This document shows, piece by piece, positions 20,653 through 32,329 of a stretch of DNA of 64,000 nucleotides. The stretch comes from Lentinula raphanica. Its lineage: Eukaryota; Basidiomycota; Agaricomycetes; Agaricales; Omphalotaceae. The notes beneath the pieces are model-generated. The model was not told the DNA's origin. It searched no databases and worked only from the letters and a program-made list of their open reading frames with translations. A program made the position numbers and the translations under genes. The DNA lies in assembly GCA_027919835.1 (NCBI GenBank), contig JANVFP010000011.1, forward strand, positions 434,001 to 498,000, in the 5' to 3' direction. The number at the start of each line of letters is the position of its first letter. Position 1 is the first letter of the stretch.

Positions 20653-22296
20653 ATGTCTTTCTGGCAACCAGCTCCTGATCCTCCTACCAAACTTGGTGTC
20701 TACAGGACTCTCTCTGCCCGGGCAGGTGTGAGAGTTAGCCCTATATGCCTTGGAGCTAGTAAGCATTATCGCATATGATTCAGAATAGGTGCGATTGTGT
20801 TGACCTCGCTATTGCTCTTCAGTGAGCATTGGAGATAAATGGAATGAGGTAAACCTACTTGAGTCCGTGAATCATCAAGGATTTTGTTGATTTTGTGTAG
20901 TTCATGGGCTCGATGGACAAAGAGTCCAGCTTTAAGCTGCTGGACGCGTATTTTGATATGGGAGGCAATTTCATAGACACTTCCAACAAATAGTTGCGTT
21001 CCCCATTTTCAGATCTGTCCATTGCGTACACGACTTACAAGTCGTAACAGTCAAAATGAAACTTCGGAGCAGTTCATTGGAGAATGGATGGAAAAGCATC
21101 AGATTCGTGATCAGTTGGTTATCGCCACCAAGGTAAGCGTCTTAACATGATTGTGTGCTCTCGTTAAGTAGCTGACGATCTCCCTTCGTAATGAGTAGTA
21201 CACCGCCAGTTACAAATTAGGTGATAAGAATATCCAACAGAAGGTCAATTTCACTGGCAACAACGCCAAGTCTCTGCATGTGAGCGTCGAAGATTCCTTG
21301 AAGAAACTGCGGACGAGTTACATTGATATCCTGTATCTGCACTGGTGGGATTTTGATACGTCTGTGGAGGAAGTCATGGATAGCTTGCACAACATGGTCG
21401 TTTCCGGAAAAGTGATCTACTTGGTGAGCATTCCTCAACATTCAAACTCGACCAAAATTCATCATGGCCGGATCACAGGGCATCTCTGACAGCCCTGCTT
21501 GGATCGTCAGTCAAGCCAATCAATATGCGAGAGATCACGGAAAGACGCCTTTCGTCATCTACCAGGTTCGTATATGTGCTCCTTACTTCACTTCACTGTG
21601 CCCAACAAATTTACGTCCATGTCCACAGGGTAAATGGAGTGTCCTCGACCGTTCCTTCGAGCGGGACATCATTCCTATGGCCCGTTTACAGGGAATGGCT
21701 CTCGCTCCCTGGGGTGTCATTGGAAGTGGAAGACTCCGCACCGATGCGGAGGAACAACGTCGGAAGGAGACAGGTGAGAAAGGTCGTCAGTTTGATGAAC
21801 CCAGCTGGGAGAGAACCGAGAAGGAGGTCAAGATATCTCATGCTCTGGAGAAAGTCGCTAAAGACATTGGGGCGAAGCACATCACTTCAGGTCAGTCTTT
21901 GAATATTCTGCCTCTGCTGGTTGGAAGAGGAGTCTTACACGAACTTGGGTCCAGTCGCCATCGCGTATGTCATGCAGAAAACTCCATATGTCTTCCCTAT
22001 CATTGGCGGAAGGAAGGTTGAGAACCTTGTTGCCAATCTTGAAGCATTGGATATTTCTTTGAGTGACGAGCACATCAAAGACCTCGAGAGCATTTTGCCG
22101 TTTGATATCGGGTTCCCGACTGATTTCATCGTAAGTCGTTTCTCAATCCGGTTTCTGCTCAAAGCCTGAGCGCTGACCCTCGATATGATTTCTCTTTCCG
22201 AACGTATAGGGTGATGGTTCGGAATACAACTTCTTGTTGAATGCTACGGCCAAGATGCAGAGGCTGCCGTATCCAAAGGCTCTTCGTCCTGCGTAA
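20653..22296 (+). CDS. aldo-keto reductase, aryl-alcohol dehydrogenase type, copy 3
   Basis: Nine exons (20653-20758, 20823-20848, 20901-20992, 21051-21132, 21199-21423, 21479-21565, 21629-21890, 21955-22130, 22210-22296) have the same lengths as the other copies and give 380 residues. The tetrad is kept: Asp and Tyr in NFIDTSNKY (TANNY in the others), Lys in VIATK, His in LYLHWWD. The changes around the active site (A to S, N to K, V to L) could alter substrate choice. The 3' half is nearly identical to copy 2 at DNA level. Intact and probably expressed from its own promoter. Confidence 0.93.
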
Positions 22297-22643
22297 ATAT
22301 CTGGTAATGACACAGAGTCTTGTATAACACAGTGATGGCACCCAAAACTCTCGCCTTGAAATTCACACAGTACTGTTATGAGAAGCCCATCTTCTGTCTA
22401 CTTACAACTGAACGGAAAGCCAAAGCTCAAGTGGAGAGCTGTGGAGAGGCATGAGGAAGGTGTTGAATCCCTCAGTCCTCGGGCTCAGTCTCCGACGGCG
22501 GGTCTCGGATGTCTCAAGGTACATAAGCCGCCTATCAATGAGGCTTTTACTTTTTTCTCTCCAACATCCATCTTGTGTTCTTCCTTTCCTCTGCTGGCCA
22601 GCGAAAAAGGAACGTCGAAATCCAAGCACGATCCGACACTCAG

Positions 22644-23848
22644 ATGCTCTTCCGTCAAATCTTTTTGCAACTCGCAACCTGCACACTGCTTCTTCTCTCC
22701 ACCGTCCATTGCCTACCGACTTCTCCCTCTCAAACCCCAGCATTGGTGAATAAGCCCAATCCGTTCAAAGACGCAAGTTTCAGGAAGGCTTTCAATAAAT
22801 GGGTGTTCAAGAAGTCGCGCGAAGACTTTGAGAAGCATGTGAGTGATTTCTATATCTACTATCCTGCGTGATTTCATACAGTCGACCCGTGCAGAAAGAC
22901 TGGCTTGTGATCCCTGACAACCTGTATGCAAGAGACGCTCCATGTCCTGGTGAGGGCGAGAACGAGCGCTGGTTCGGTGAGGCAGATGATATCATCTTCG
23001 TATATGTTGAATCAAGAGCTCATTCACATGAATAGTGAAACAAAGCATCAGCAAGTCAGATATTGAGGGCATAATCCTCGATGACGAGAAACTTAAAAGT
23101 ATATTGGGAGACTACAACGAAGGAGTCTACAACGTAACGAAGCCGTTCACTTTACAAGGCGACCCAAACGAATATCCAGGAGATGGCGCGTACCTTGTCA
23201 AATTGGTTGAACTGAAACGCACTGCCTCATGCGAGCCATATGCGCTAGAAGAATTCGGTGTCTGGCATCGTACTTGGACACACGAAGATAATAACGGCCG
23301 GAAATCCGGTGCTATCCTCTTGAAAAGGGTTCCTGGTGAATATGTTTATAGCAACGAGCTGTGGAGAAAAAGCGATCCGGGACAGAAATTGGTAGTTTTG
23401 AATCAGGTCCGCGAGAAAGGCGGAAAGGATTTGTTCAATTCTGCGACAAATAGTAAGAAGAAACTATTTCGACAGTGAGCCAGTCTATCCATCCTCCTTC
23501 ACAAGGATTCTTCTCGCTAACATTGACGCGTGACGGACGACACAGTGATCTCAATGTAGGAAACTTTCTGTGTGAAATCGTCATAAACGAGAATACGGGT
23601 CAAATCGAAGCAAAAGGTGTAGAGCAGATTGATCTCGGTCCCCCTGGAGTCCATTGGCGGAAAGGGGAAGAGCTAGATGAGTCCAAGTTTGTGAGTCCAT
23701 AAACTATAGATCAAGTTCAATCTGATATAACTATCACATTCTCTAGTGGGAGTGGTACAATCGAGAATTCGACTTGCGTTGGTCTGTCGAGCATTATTTT
23801 GCGCATGATCCTAGGATACTGGATGAGTATCTTGCTTCCCTGAAGTAG
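22644..23848 (+). CDS. secreted protein with a kinase-like C-terminal half
   Basis: Five exons (22644-22838, 22895-22976, 23036-23474, 23546-23690, 23747-23848) join in frame to 320 residues. The N-terminus FRQIFLQLATCTLLLLSTVH is a clear signal peptide. In the C-terminal half, GAILLKRVPGEYV is followed by KKLFRHDLNVGNFL, which resembles the catalytic loop of kinase-fold proteins (HD.N..N), and then by EQIDLGPPG, which could be the metal-binding DFG equivalent. A standard glycine loop and VAIK lysine are not obvious. The likeness to kinases is my reading of short motifs; secreted kinase-like proteins are unusual, and a pseudokinase or chance resemblance is possible. Confidence 0.7.
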
Positions 23849-24169
23849 ATAATAAAGCCGAAGCTGAAGATGTAATGTTAAGAGGACCCAACCATGCATC
23901 ATCCCCAGCTCAACAAAGCCATCCGCGATCTTCCGTAGCGCAGCGATACTCGAGTCACATACGAAATCAGCAAATCTTGAATGATATACTTCCAACGATA
24001 TATGTAAGTATATGTATGTGGTACATTGCGCGGGATATATGGTACTTGTTTTAACCACTGTTGAAAGTGGTTGACGGTATAGCTACAGGTTGAACGTCTT
24101 TACTGATGAGCAAGCAAGTAATACAAAAAGAAAACATCACGAAAGCGGTTTGCGGTTTGTCGCAGACAT

Positions 24170-25514
24170 CTACAAAATGTTGATTTTGGGCCACTTGAAC
24201 TGAGGTCCGACCTGTGATTGGAGGATACATTAGCCACTCGAGCTATAAGACTCGGATAGCAGAAACAAGAAAACTTACCATCTGCACACACATCGCTCCC
24301 ATCTTATGCCCAGCCTCCACACACTCATCCAAACTCTTCCCAGAAACAAAAGCCCCCAAAAATCCACCAGCAAACGCGTCTCCCGCTCCATTCGTATCCA
24401 CGATATCCTCATACTTCAACGCATGAACCGGATGAACCTTGGGAGCATCTGGGGCGTCCGAAGTAACGACGACAGTGGACTCCGCGCCATGGGTCAGAAC
24501 AACCGTACGAGGTCGAGACGAGTTCGACTTGGGCTGCATCGCGATAGCTCTGGCCACCGCGGCGAGATCGGTGGGAGTCGCGTGTCCGTTTGCAGTGGCC
24601 CATGCTTCGGCTTCGGATTCGTTGGCGATGACGATGTCCGTGAAAGGGATGATTTGTTGGAGCTGGGCGCCGAAGAATTGGGGGATGAAAGGTGCTGATA
24701 GGTTGATGGCGAACACCTGTGGTTATCGTGATGTTTGAGATGGAGATGTGTGTTATAGGTCTGATATGGACGTACCTTTGCATCTTTCGAAGCCTTCTGA
24801 CTCAGCTCGAGCGCAGATTCCAAACCGTGAGTGAGGAAGAAGCCTTCCATGTAATAAGCCTTCGCACTCTCAAGTACCGCGGAAATCTCAGGCGACGACA
24901 AATGAGCCTTGTCGAATTTCTCAGCAGCCCGAAGGGTCGTGACAAGAGAGCTTGTGAGAAAAGTCAGTTTGGGAAAGATGGGTGCGAGCCAATGGGATAG
25001 ATAGAGCATACCGATTGTGACCAGTGATGACAACCGCACAAGCACCGGTTTGTTCGCCCTTTTTGACGTAGTACATGTCCTGCAGACCTTCGCGTTTGTT
25101 AGCGGCTTTGAGTTGCTCAGCAAGTTCGTCGTCGCCGACACAGCCAGTGTAAACGACGGAGTTTGGTGGTAAGACGTACTTTTGCAAAAGGAATGAGCGT
25201 TTATTGGCATACTACTACAAGAGCGACGTGAAAACACTCACTGCAGCACCACGAGCAGCGTTCTGGGAGGCTCCACCAGCGACATAGGTCACCTTGTGGT
25301 TCTTGACGATCTTCTCATAGCTTTGACGATATCAGGATCGCGATAGATCAATCAGAAACTCTTGAGAAACAACATACATCGGAGCGTGCTTTTCCTCAGC
25401 GAGGATGGCGTCGTTAGCCTTGAGCTCGTACTTTTTGAGGAGCTCCTCGCCGTTCGTCACCTGCATGTCAAGCAGGGGGTTTCCGATGCAGAAAAGAGAG
25501 TAGGACGACGACAT
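24170..25514 (-). CDS. ADO1: adenosine kinase
   Basis: Six exons (about 25378-25514, 25242-25320, 25013-25178, 24776-24950, 24279-24716, 24170-24211) encode roughly 345 residues. The N-terminus SLFCIGNPLLDMQV, then YVAGGASQNAARGAAYVLPP (the conserved Gly-rich substrate region), and the C-terminal VDTNGAGDAFAGGFL, with the anion-hole and catalytic Asp of PfkB-family kinases, are diagnostic. The ending PQFKWPKINIL also fits fungal adenosine kinases. The enzyme phosphorylates adenosine to AMP in the cytosol, feeding purine salvage and removing adenosine made by the methyl cycle. It is a conserved housekeeping gene inside an otherwise variable region; nothing is missing. Boundaries may be off by one base. 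Confidence 0.95.
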
Positions 25515-25649
25515 TGGAGCTGTAGGTGAAGATGGCGGTTGAGGTAAAAGGCAATCGATAATCGATGCCGACCGGCAGCAAGCCAGGACCAGTGCCGACT
25601 CCTGCCGACCCCTTCAAGTCGATCAAGTACATTGCAGAACCCCACCTAC

Positions 25650-27235
25650 TCAAGTTCTCAACGATACGATATTGACGGGTACAAGTTCGGAAAACTCTCC
25701 AACTGTGAAAATACGCTACGTGATTTTGGCGGAAGCCTGTAAACGCCTATATTTCGCCCTTTATCAGCTAGAAAGCAAGGTTTTGCTAGGTGGGCGAGGG
25801 TGTAGATCTAGAGTTCAAAGGAAGCGAAGGATACTAAGGTTCAGACGGAGAAAGAATCGAACAAATAATTCCCCAACGACGCTTTTCTAACGCCCACAGC
25901 CTAATGACAACCCTCTTGAAGACCTTTCTCTCCTTTCACTCTACTATGCCTCGCCATTCTTGGCCCCAAGATGAATTCTTACTATCCTGTATTATGACAC
26001 TGACTCATTCCGAGTTCAATCCTCTATGCAGCAGCAGCAGCACCGTTAGACTTAACACAGACACGTTGTGCTCGATGAGCACACCTTGTTGACTCGTGTA
26101 TTTCTCCGTTCAGCCTCTTTCCGACACTCAGGGCGTGTTGGTGAGATTGAATTGGATTTGAACACGCGCGGAAGACGCGACTCGCTCGATAGCTCGACCG
26201 CAAGAAGAAGAAGTGAATACTTATACTAAGTCAGTGCGTGAGTGAGTGAGATAGAAGCCCCTAGCTGCTGAAGAATACTCACCGCAGGAAAAAGGAACAA
26301 CTTGATTCTTGGAACTGTTAGAAAACAAGTGAAGGACCACCGCCCATCGTGCGAGAGGATAGGTACGATAGTCATCGAAGACATTCGGAACTTAGTTGAT
26401 GAATTTATGAGCATCTTGTTGGCGAGCGAGCCGGAGCTGTTGTTTGCTGGGTCAGTGTACATAGTAGACAGTGTTTCAACGAAGATGAGTCTTGAATCTT
26501 GAGAGCTTGAGACCTCTCAATGAGACGCTCAGAGCCATTATTGAGCATGAGCATGCGTTACCAGAGATATGCCAGCGGCTGAAGAACGCATAGAAGACAC
26601 GAGGATGACAGAAGGCGCTACTAGCGGCTCCTGAGTCTTATGGGCACTTTACTATTAGAAATTCAGAAATGCGGTTGGTTGAACGAAGAGATGACTCGGG
26701 ATGAGCTGTTGGAATCACTGAGTCTAGAGCGAGATGAAGAATGTACAGAAGCTCACCCCCCTCAAGCAAGCTTGGATCGACAACTCTGCTCACCGATGTG
26801 TGTCTAAATCATCTCCTACCAGCTGGCAGATTTCTGGCCGATATGTCACCTCATCAACGAATTCTTTGCCAGTATCTGGACGAATAGACATGATTGAAGA
26901 GGACAAGAAGTTCGTTCTGTTGGCGCTCAGTGAAAGTCACCGTTTTCTCACACTGCTCGGATCCTCCAGAGTCCAAGCTTCAAGAGCTAGCTTGTCGAGC
27001 CTCGAGCCTGACCTCGATTGACTCATTTACTATGTGCTTCATTGCTTACTACGTCCAACCACTCATTCAGCATAAGCGTAGGCCTCATTCAAGTTGGCAC
27101 ATACTAGTACATCCCGCGACTCTCTGCTTGAATTCATGATACTGTCGTACATGAGCACCAGTCAAATTTCGAGACTGTTCGATACATTTCAAAAGACAAA
27201 GTACTATGAACCATACTCGAACAGGGAGAAGCAAC
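25650..27235. other. gene-poor stretch with decayed frames
   Basis: I see no complete gene here. Short plus-strand stretches (for example 26302-26502, containing TIVIEDIRNLVDEF, and 26537-26590 with RAIIEHEHALPEIC) look protein-like but are broken by stops and lack consistent splice sites. They may be remnants of a gene; I could not name a family. Confidence 0.4.
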
Positions 27236-27242
27236 AGACAAT

Positions 27243-28253
27243 CTATGTAGGAGGTGTAGGAGGAGGTGGAAGTGTATATTTCTTTCCTGATCTGAACGCC
27301 TGAACATATTCATCCCAGACCGGCTTTCCAGTTCTCCAATCCTCAACCTCTGTGAATACGACTTTTGAGTACTCCTCTCGGCGAATCCTCTGATTCTTGT
27401 TCGCATAATCCTCCCGACCCTCCTGAGCCTTTGCCGCCTGCAGCTGCTTTGCTGCTTTCCTCTTGTTATTTTTCTTCGTGTCTGTACGCTGCTTGTTCTC
27501 CTGTGTGAGCTCTGCCTGCAATCGTACAGAATCTTCATACTTTTCTCGCAATTCCTCATTCTGATCCAGACACTGATCAAAGAAAGATTCTAGGGTTCTG
27601 AACCTTTCTACCATCGCATGAGCTGCTTCGATGCGCATCTGAGGGGTCGGGTCTTTGCTGCTACTGCCCTCGGAGTGAAGACGAGAGTGAATCGCATACT
27701 TTGGCCCGATCTGAGTAATGACATTCCCCACTAGAAGTGCCTTCATTTTTTGATCAAAGAAGGTGAGTGAACCCAGTTTGAGGTATAGCGTTGATGATTG
27801 ATCAGTTCTTGCCGTTGTCGAGGAAGGTTCGACCGTCCACCAAGAACCTGAACTTGAACCTGAACTTGAACCTGAACCTGAACCTGAATCTACAACAGTA
27901 GACCACCAGGCATCAGAATGAGGATTCAGGTTACTGGATGTCGCCGGGGTCCCAAGCTCTGGTTCAAGGTCCAGAGCCTGTCTAGCTCCAAGTATAATAA
28001 CAGGGTACTCTGATCCATCACGCAAAGATATGCGTTTGGCATAAATGTTGGTGGCTGCTAGAGAGTATTTATAGCACAAGGTCAGCTTCGCTCGTAGCGG
28101 CAGCAGAGAAGAAAACTCACTATCACGACGCTCGAGATGTTGCTCAGTTGCATTCTGACCAGCAACTGAAAGCGGGGCGGCCGCAATCCCAAGAACACTT
28201 GCAAGGAGAAGTAATGCCACAGATATTTTGCGCGTCGTAATCGGAATAGCCAT
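27243..28253 (-). CDS. secreted protein with Ser/Gly linker and charged coiled-coil tail
   Basis: Two exons (28121-28253, 27243-28057) with a 63-bp intron give 315 residues. An upstream in-frame ATG at 28325 exists, but the start at 28253 places a clean signal peptide (KISVALLLLASVLGIAAA) at the N-terminus. HLERRD follows, a possible dibasic processing site. The middle has a low-complexity Gly/Ser stretch flanked by tryptophans (near 27830-27900). The C-terminal third is Lys/Glu/Gln-rich and likely a coiled coil, and the protein ends in a Pro-rich tip. No known domain. One of three minus-strand secreted-protein genes at 27-35.5 kb that are similar in design but not obviously homologous. Confidence 0.65.
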   Translation of the reverse strand: MAIPITTRKISVALLLLASVLGIAAAPLSVAGQNATEQHLERRDSEFSSLLPLRAKLTLCYKYSLAATNIYAKRISLRDGSEYPVIILGARQALDLEPELGTPATSSNLNPHSDAWWSTVVDSGSGSGSSSGSSSGSWWTVEPSSTTARTDQSSTLYLKLGSLTFFDQKMKALLVGNVITQIGPKYAIHSRLHSEGSSSKDPTPQMRIEAAHAMVERFRTLESFFDQCLDQNEELREKYEDSVRLQAELTQENKQRTDTKKNNKRKAAKQLQAAKAQEGREDYANKNQRIRREEYSKVVFTEVEDWRTGKPVWDEYVQAFRSGKKYTLPPPPTPPT

Positions 28254-28329
28254 GCGTAGCAATGATCGTAATGTGCAGATAGCAGGAATGAACAGCGGGG
28301 AAAGACTAGGAAATGGCGAAGACATTGAT

Positions 28330-29115
28330 TAGTTCTATGCTTCGAGACCTAGGCTGCAGTGTGCACTGACTCACAATGGTGGAAATATAGTTGAGGCTTG
28401 CGAATTCGTTGACCAAATTCCTTTCTTTCAGACCGTGAATGGTTGTAACTAGTAAACAGATTACCAAGGAAATACAATATAGGAGGAGTTTGGAACGTAC
28501 CGGACCAGCGCTACAACAATTCGAAGAGAAGAGCGTGATTTTACTATGTCGTTCGTGGACAGCGGAACGGGTTGTCTTGAGTGGACAGCAGCAAATCTAT
28601 AGATTAGTGAAGACACGATTAGCTCGAATCACGACTCGCCAACAGTTGAACGATATCAAGGGACTGGTTCACTAACCAGAAATGAATAACGAGTGAAGTT
28701 TGTTGATAGTCTTGAGCTTCCTTTTGAAACGTAAACGGCAATAACTGGTGAAGATGAGTGTGGGACAAGAGATCAGTAATTAGAGGAGAGGCCACAGAGG
28801 AACTCAAAACATACCGAACCAGCGCTAGAACCGCTCAGAGAAGAGAAGAAACAGATTGGGTACTACGATGGTGGTGAAACGAGGTGTTGGAATAGCACGG
28901 GGAATTGTTAGAGCCTCTCCCTAGGCTTTTATGTCGCTTGAGTTTTACGGGAATCATGAGGTGATCCTAGCTGATTGTTCTCAAAACCATATGTGCAGCG
29001 TGAGTAGGCGTCGGGCGTGATAAAGATTTCATTCAATAGCCTGAGGGTCAGAAGAGGTCCGAAGGGGTCAGAAGGCAATTTTTGCACATGTGAAGGTGAT
29101 ATAAATCGGATTGAG
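28330..29115. other. upstream flank with a repeated ACCRGACCAGCGCT-type motif
   Basis: A segment around GTACCGGACCAGCGCTA (28497) recurs as ATACCGAACCAGCGCTA (28813) and near 35881 upstream of another secreted-protein gene. These may be shared upstream elements of the secreted genes. No gene seen. Confidence 0.4.
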
Positions 29116-29119
29116 CTCA

Positions 29120-30425
29120 AGGGCTGATCATGAACATGTATCTACACTGCCATCGGAGTCTGTACAGAGACAGTTGTAGAATCCGTGAGCCCGAAACTGA
29201 AGCGCTGAAGGCTGAACGGTCTAAAACTGGCACAAGATACGGACGAATGTTCAGAGGTCAAAAGGAGTGAAGTGGCAAGAGGGGACTGGCTGTAGACTGC
29301 TTGGCAGGCTATGCACATGAGCTCTATTAGCTCTATGTTCGCAAATGTCGAAGTTCAAATCAGCTTAGGCGAGATAAAGAATTGAGGGCTTGTGGCGACC
29401 AATAGATGCGAATCACGGAAATGGAGCTCTATGTTGAGGTGGATGAGCAAGTTGTGAACAGTGAAAGGTTGTGAACTGTTGTGAAGCAACCGGCATCAGC
29501 CCTTGAAGCTTGAATATTGAGGGCTTGATCATGGTTCTATGAGAGTATGTTGGTTATTTTGGCTTTGAGGCTTTGAGAGCTTGTATTTGGGAAGAATAGT
29601 GATGTGGAACTTGGAAAAGTTCGGTTCGTTGACGGCAGGCTGCAGCATCTGCCAGGCGCTAAACCAGCGCTCAAAGCTCTTCTCACACCTTGAGTGGCAC
29701 AATTTGGGCACATTCGTGAACATGTATTGTTACAACTTACCACAGGACCTGCAAGAAAGAACGTTGAAGAGAGGGATCGAAACCGACAGAGGACTTTCTT
29801 GGATAATTTTCTGTATGACATCTCATTCACTTCACATGATCGAGACGAGAGAGCGAAACCAGTACCGTATCAATTGTATCCCAAAATTCAGTAACTGATT
29901 TTGTTAACGAAGTCTTCTTAAAGCCACAACCAACATCGTCAATTCATCACATACAAAGGAATGACTAATGAAAAGTAAATGAACAAGCTACCTCCCAGTA
30001 ATGGCACCTACACCGGAAGCAGTCTTGGACAGATGAACCTGAGCCCAAGCCCGCGATCTCGGGCGTGCAAGATGATAAGGAAGAGGAGGAGGAAGAGTGG
30101 AGCCTGAGCCTGACAATGACCTCGGACATGAACATGCGAGGGTAGACAAAGAGGGAGAACAGGAGAAAGAGCATCGAAGGAAGAGCGGGAAGAAGACGGT
30201 AGGAGGAAAGCGGGGGAAAGACAGTATGAGGCAGAGTAAAAGAGTGTTTTGGGGCGTCTGCAGTAGCGGCGGCATCAAAGACAGGGGTAGAGATGAGTGC
30301 GGAGGAAAGATGGTCAGAATGGTCCCAGAAGGATGCCTGATTATCGCACCCTTGGCAACGCCACGATAAGTAACGATCCTTGTCCTCACGTCGCATCTCT
30401 ACCGCTTGCAACTACAACTCAATTA
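29120..30425. repeat. segmental duplication, copy 1 (partner 32330-33560)
   Basis: Segments of this interval recur in the same order at 32330-33560: AAGCTGAACGGT-type spacer sequence near 29200 against 32390, and a closely matching block of about 450 bp, 29960-30400 against 33090-33530, which includes CACCTACACCGGAAGC and GGATGCCTGATTATCGCACC. The block is the 3' flank of the secreted-protein gene at 30432. Frames of 130-150 codons inside it are probably not genes. Confidence 0.75.
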
Positions 30426-30431
30426 CTGCTT

Positions 30432-31618
30432 CTATGATGGAGGGATTGGGTCCAGTCCTGCCATTTGCTTCACAGTGAGCATCGACGTCCCTGTGCCGCC
30501 CGTCGGGTTCGTGGCACCTGGTCCTTGGGCCGCTTGCGTCTGCCGTGATTCTGAGGAGCCAGACTCTGGGTCTTTACTAGGTCCCGGTTTGGTGGCGGCC
30601 ATGTTGTGGGGAGTGAATGCGTCTCCCCAGCTGTAGCTTGTCATGGTAGAACCGGATCTTTGGGTCGCGGCCATGTTGTCGGGAGTGTGTACTTCTCCCC
30701 ATGTGAGACTCGTCGGCGCCTTGATATTTGGTGGTGCTTGTGAAGGGCCAGATGTTTTCGGTGCCGCCTTTCCTCCTCCGGTCAAATTTTCAAGCACAGT
30801 CGTCCACTCCTCAGCTTTTACACCATCATATTCTTTCTCGAATTTCTGGCTATCCGTCCGGGCTGTATAAAAGATCTGCCAAGGGTTATGAGCAGCGAGT
30901 TCGAAACTGACATCCGGAGGGAGTAATTTCCCAGAGCTACAACCTTTCACCGCTTCATTGAAAAGAGAAATACTGGAAACTCCCTGCAGGTTTCCCTTGA
31001 AGTTCTCCAACAGGATGGGTACAGATTCAGACATGTGGGTTGGGCTTTTGAATATGAATCTTCCTATAATGGTAGTCGACATGTAGTAGTAGCGCTGCCG
31101 AAGTGTCGTGCGCTCCTTGGTACTACTGAATTTCCATACCGCCATCTCTGGAGGCATGTTTGAATGAACGGATGGATCATATGAAGCGGGTTCAGCGACG
31201 GTGGGGTTCCGATCAACAGCTGGAACCGATGATTGCTCCGCCTTCATGGATATGTCATTGCCAACCCAAAAGAGCATGGGTCGATCCTTGAGTGACAAGG
31301 GTCCAAGTTTTTCATATCCTTTGGACAATGTAAGTTGTAGCGGCAGTTTAGTAGGCGAATCGATTGGAACCGATGTTCTCCCAGCTGAGGCTGATCAATG
31401 AAATATACAATGAGCTCAATTACCAGCTGACTTTCGAATAGAAGCTTACAAGGCCCCCGCTGACCCCCCTTCTTCCCAGCCCGAGCTTCGAGGTGTGCCA
31501 TACTCTCTGTCTTTGGGTGATCGACAGCCAATAATGGCATAGCCATCACTGGAAAGACCAAGTGCAAGGCAAGGATGTATATGGATAATGAACGGAGTGA
31601 AAGTGACGGTAGGTGCAT
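30432..31618 (-). CDS. secreted Pro/Thr/Gly-tailed protein of unknown function
   Basis: Exons 31450-31618 and 30432-31390 join in frame to 375 residues. The start at 31618 gives a signal peptide (SIYILALHLVFPVMAMP). The central part, about residues 60-230, holds PIDSPTKLPLQLTL, YEKLGPLSLKDRP and a Tyr-rich segment (RQRYYYMST), and may form a globular domain. The last 120 residues are disordered, with an imperfect repeat (SLTWGEVHTPDNMAAT, then SYSWGDAFTPHNMAAT). A remnant of its C-terminal coding region occurs at 33556-33735, next to the duplicated flank. Function unknown. Confidence 0.68.
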
Positions 31619-31619
31619 T

Positions 31620-32325
31620 GGAACAACTGGAGCACACAAATATGTCGAGGATGTTTGTATAAGCCATTCGTCTCGCGCCGAAGAGAATAAGTGTACCAAA
31701 TATGCCTGAAACAACGAGGGATTCTTGAATTCAACGAGTTGAGCGACCGGATAATTTGAACGACTGAGGATAGGGATAACGTTAGCCATGGGATCGAGAC
31801 CATATGTCTGCACGTACTAAGAGCAGATACAAGAGTGATCACAGAACGAGCGAACAATCTTGGATAATATCAATTGCGAGAAATAGCCTGCGAGAGCGTA
31901 GAAATTATTGATGAAAATGTTGTTCAGTGACAATCTGACAAACCACTCGATAGATAACTTACTTGCCAGCAAGCAGTTTAAATTCGACCAGCGAATCTTT
32001 TGTGTCTTCAAAGTGATGCGACGCGGTTAGGAAGTTATAAAGACGGGGGCATTCGCAATGCCAGACGACGGGGATTTTAAGTCAGTTGGAACTTGTGCGA
32101 ATTATGTGAAGATAATGGGGAAAATCGCACTGCATGACGGCCGGCGGTGGCAGGGAGATGATTGATTGTGCAGATGCGGTGGGTCTGGTCAGTCTAGCCT
32201 CGAGACTGTCTCGAGTCGGAGTCTCCAGTGCTCCATCGGACACCAGGAAATTGTCAGTCATGATACTCAGATATCACAGATGTTATGTGTTTCATGCATC
32301 GACTTGTTACTATGTAGCCCCGGGG
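31620..32325. other. no gene seen
   Basis: This is the upstream flank of the gene starting at 31618. Nothing beyond short chance frames is visible. Confidence 0.4.
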
Positions 32326-32329
32326 CCCG

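Noticed and set aside
22402..22753. Frames of 100-123 codons on both strands before the secreted kinase-like gene
   Set aside because: They overlap one another in all directions, have no splice or domain support, and lie in the promoter region.
29965..30411. Hydrophobic frames of 130-150 codons on the minus strand, with a counterpart at 33241-33528
   Set aside because: They lie in the duplicated 3' flank, differ in frame between the two copies and have low-complexity composition, so coding is unlikely.
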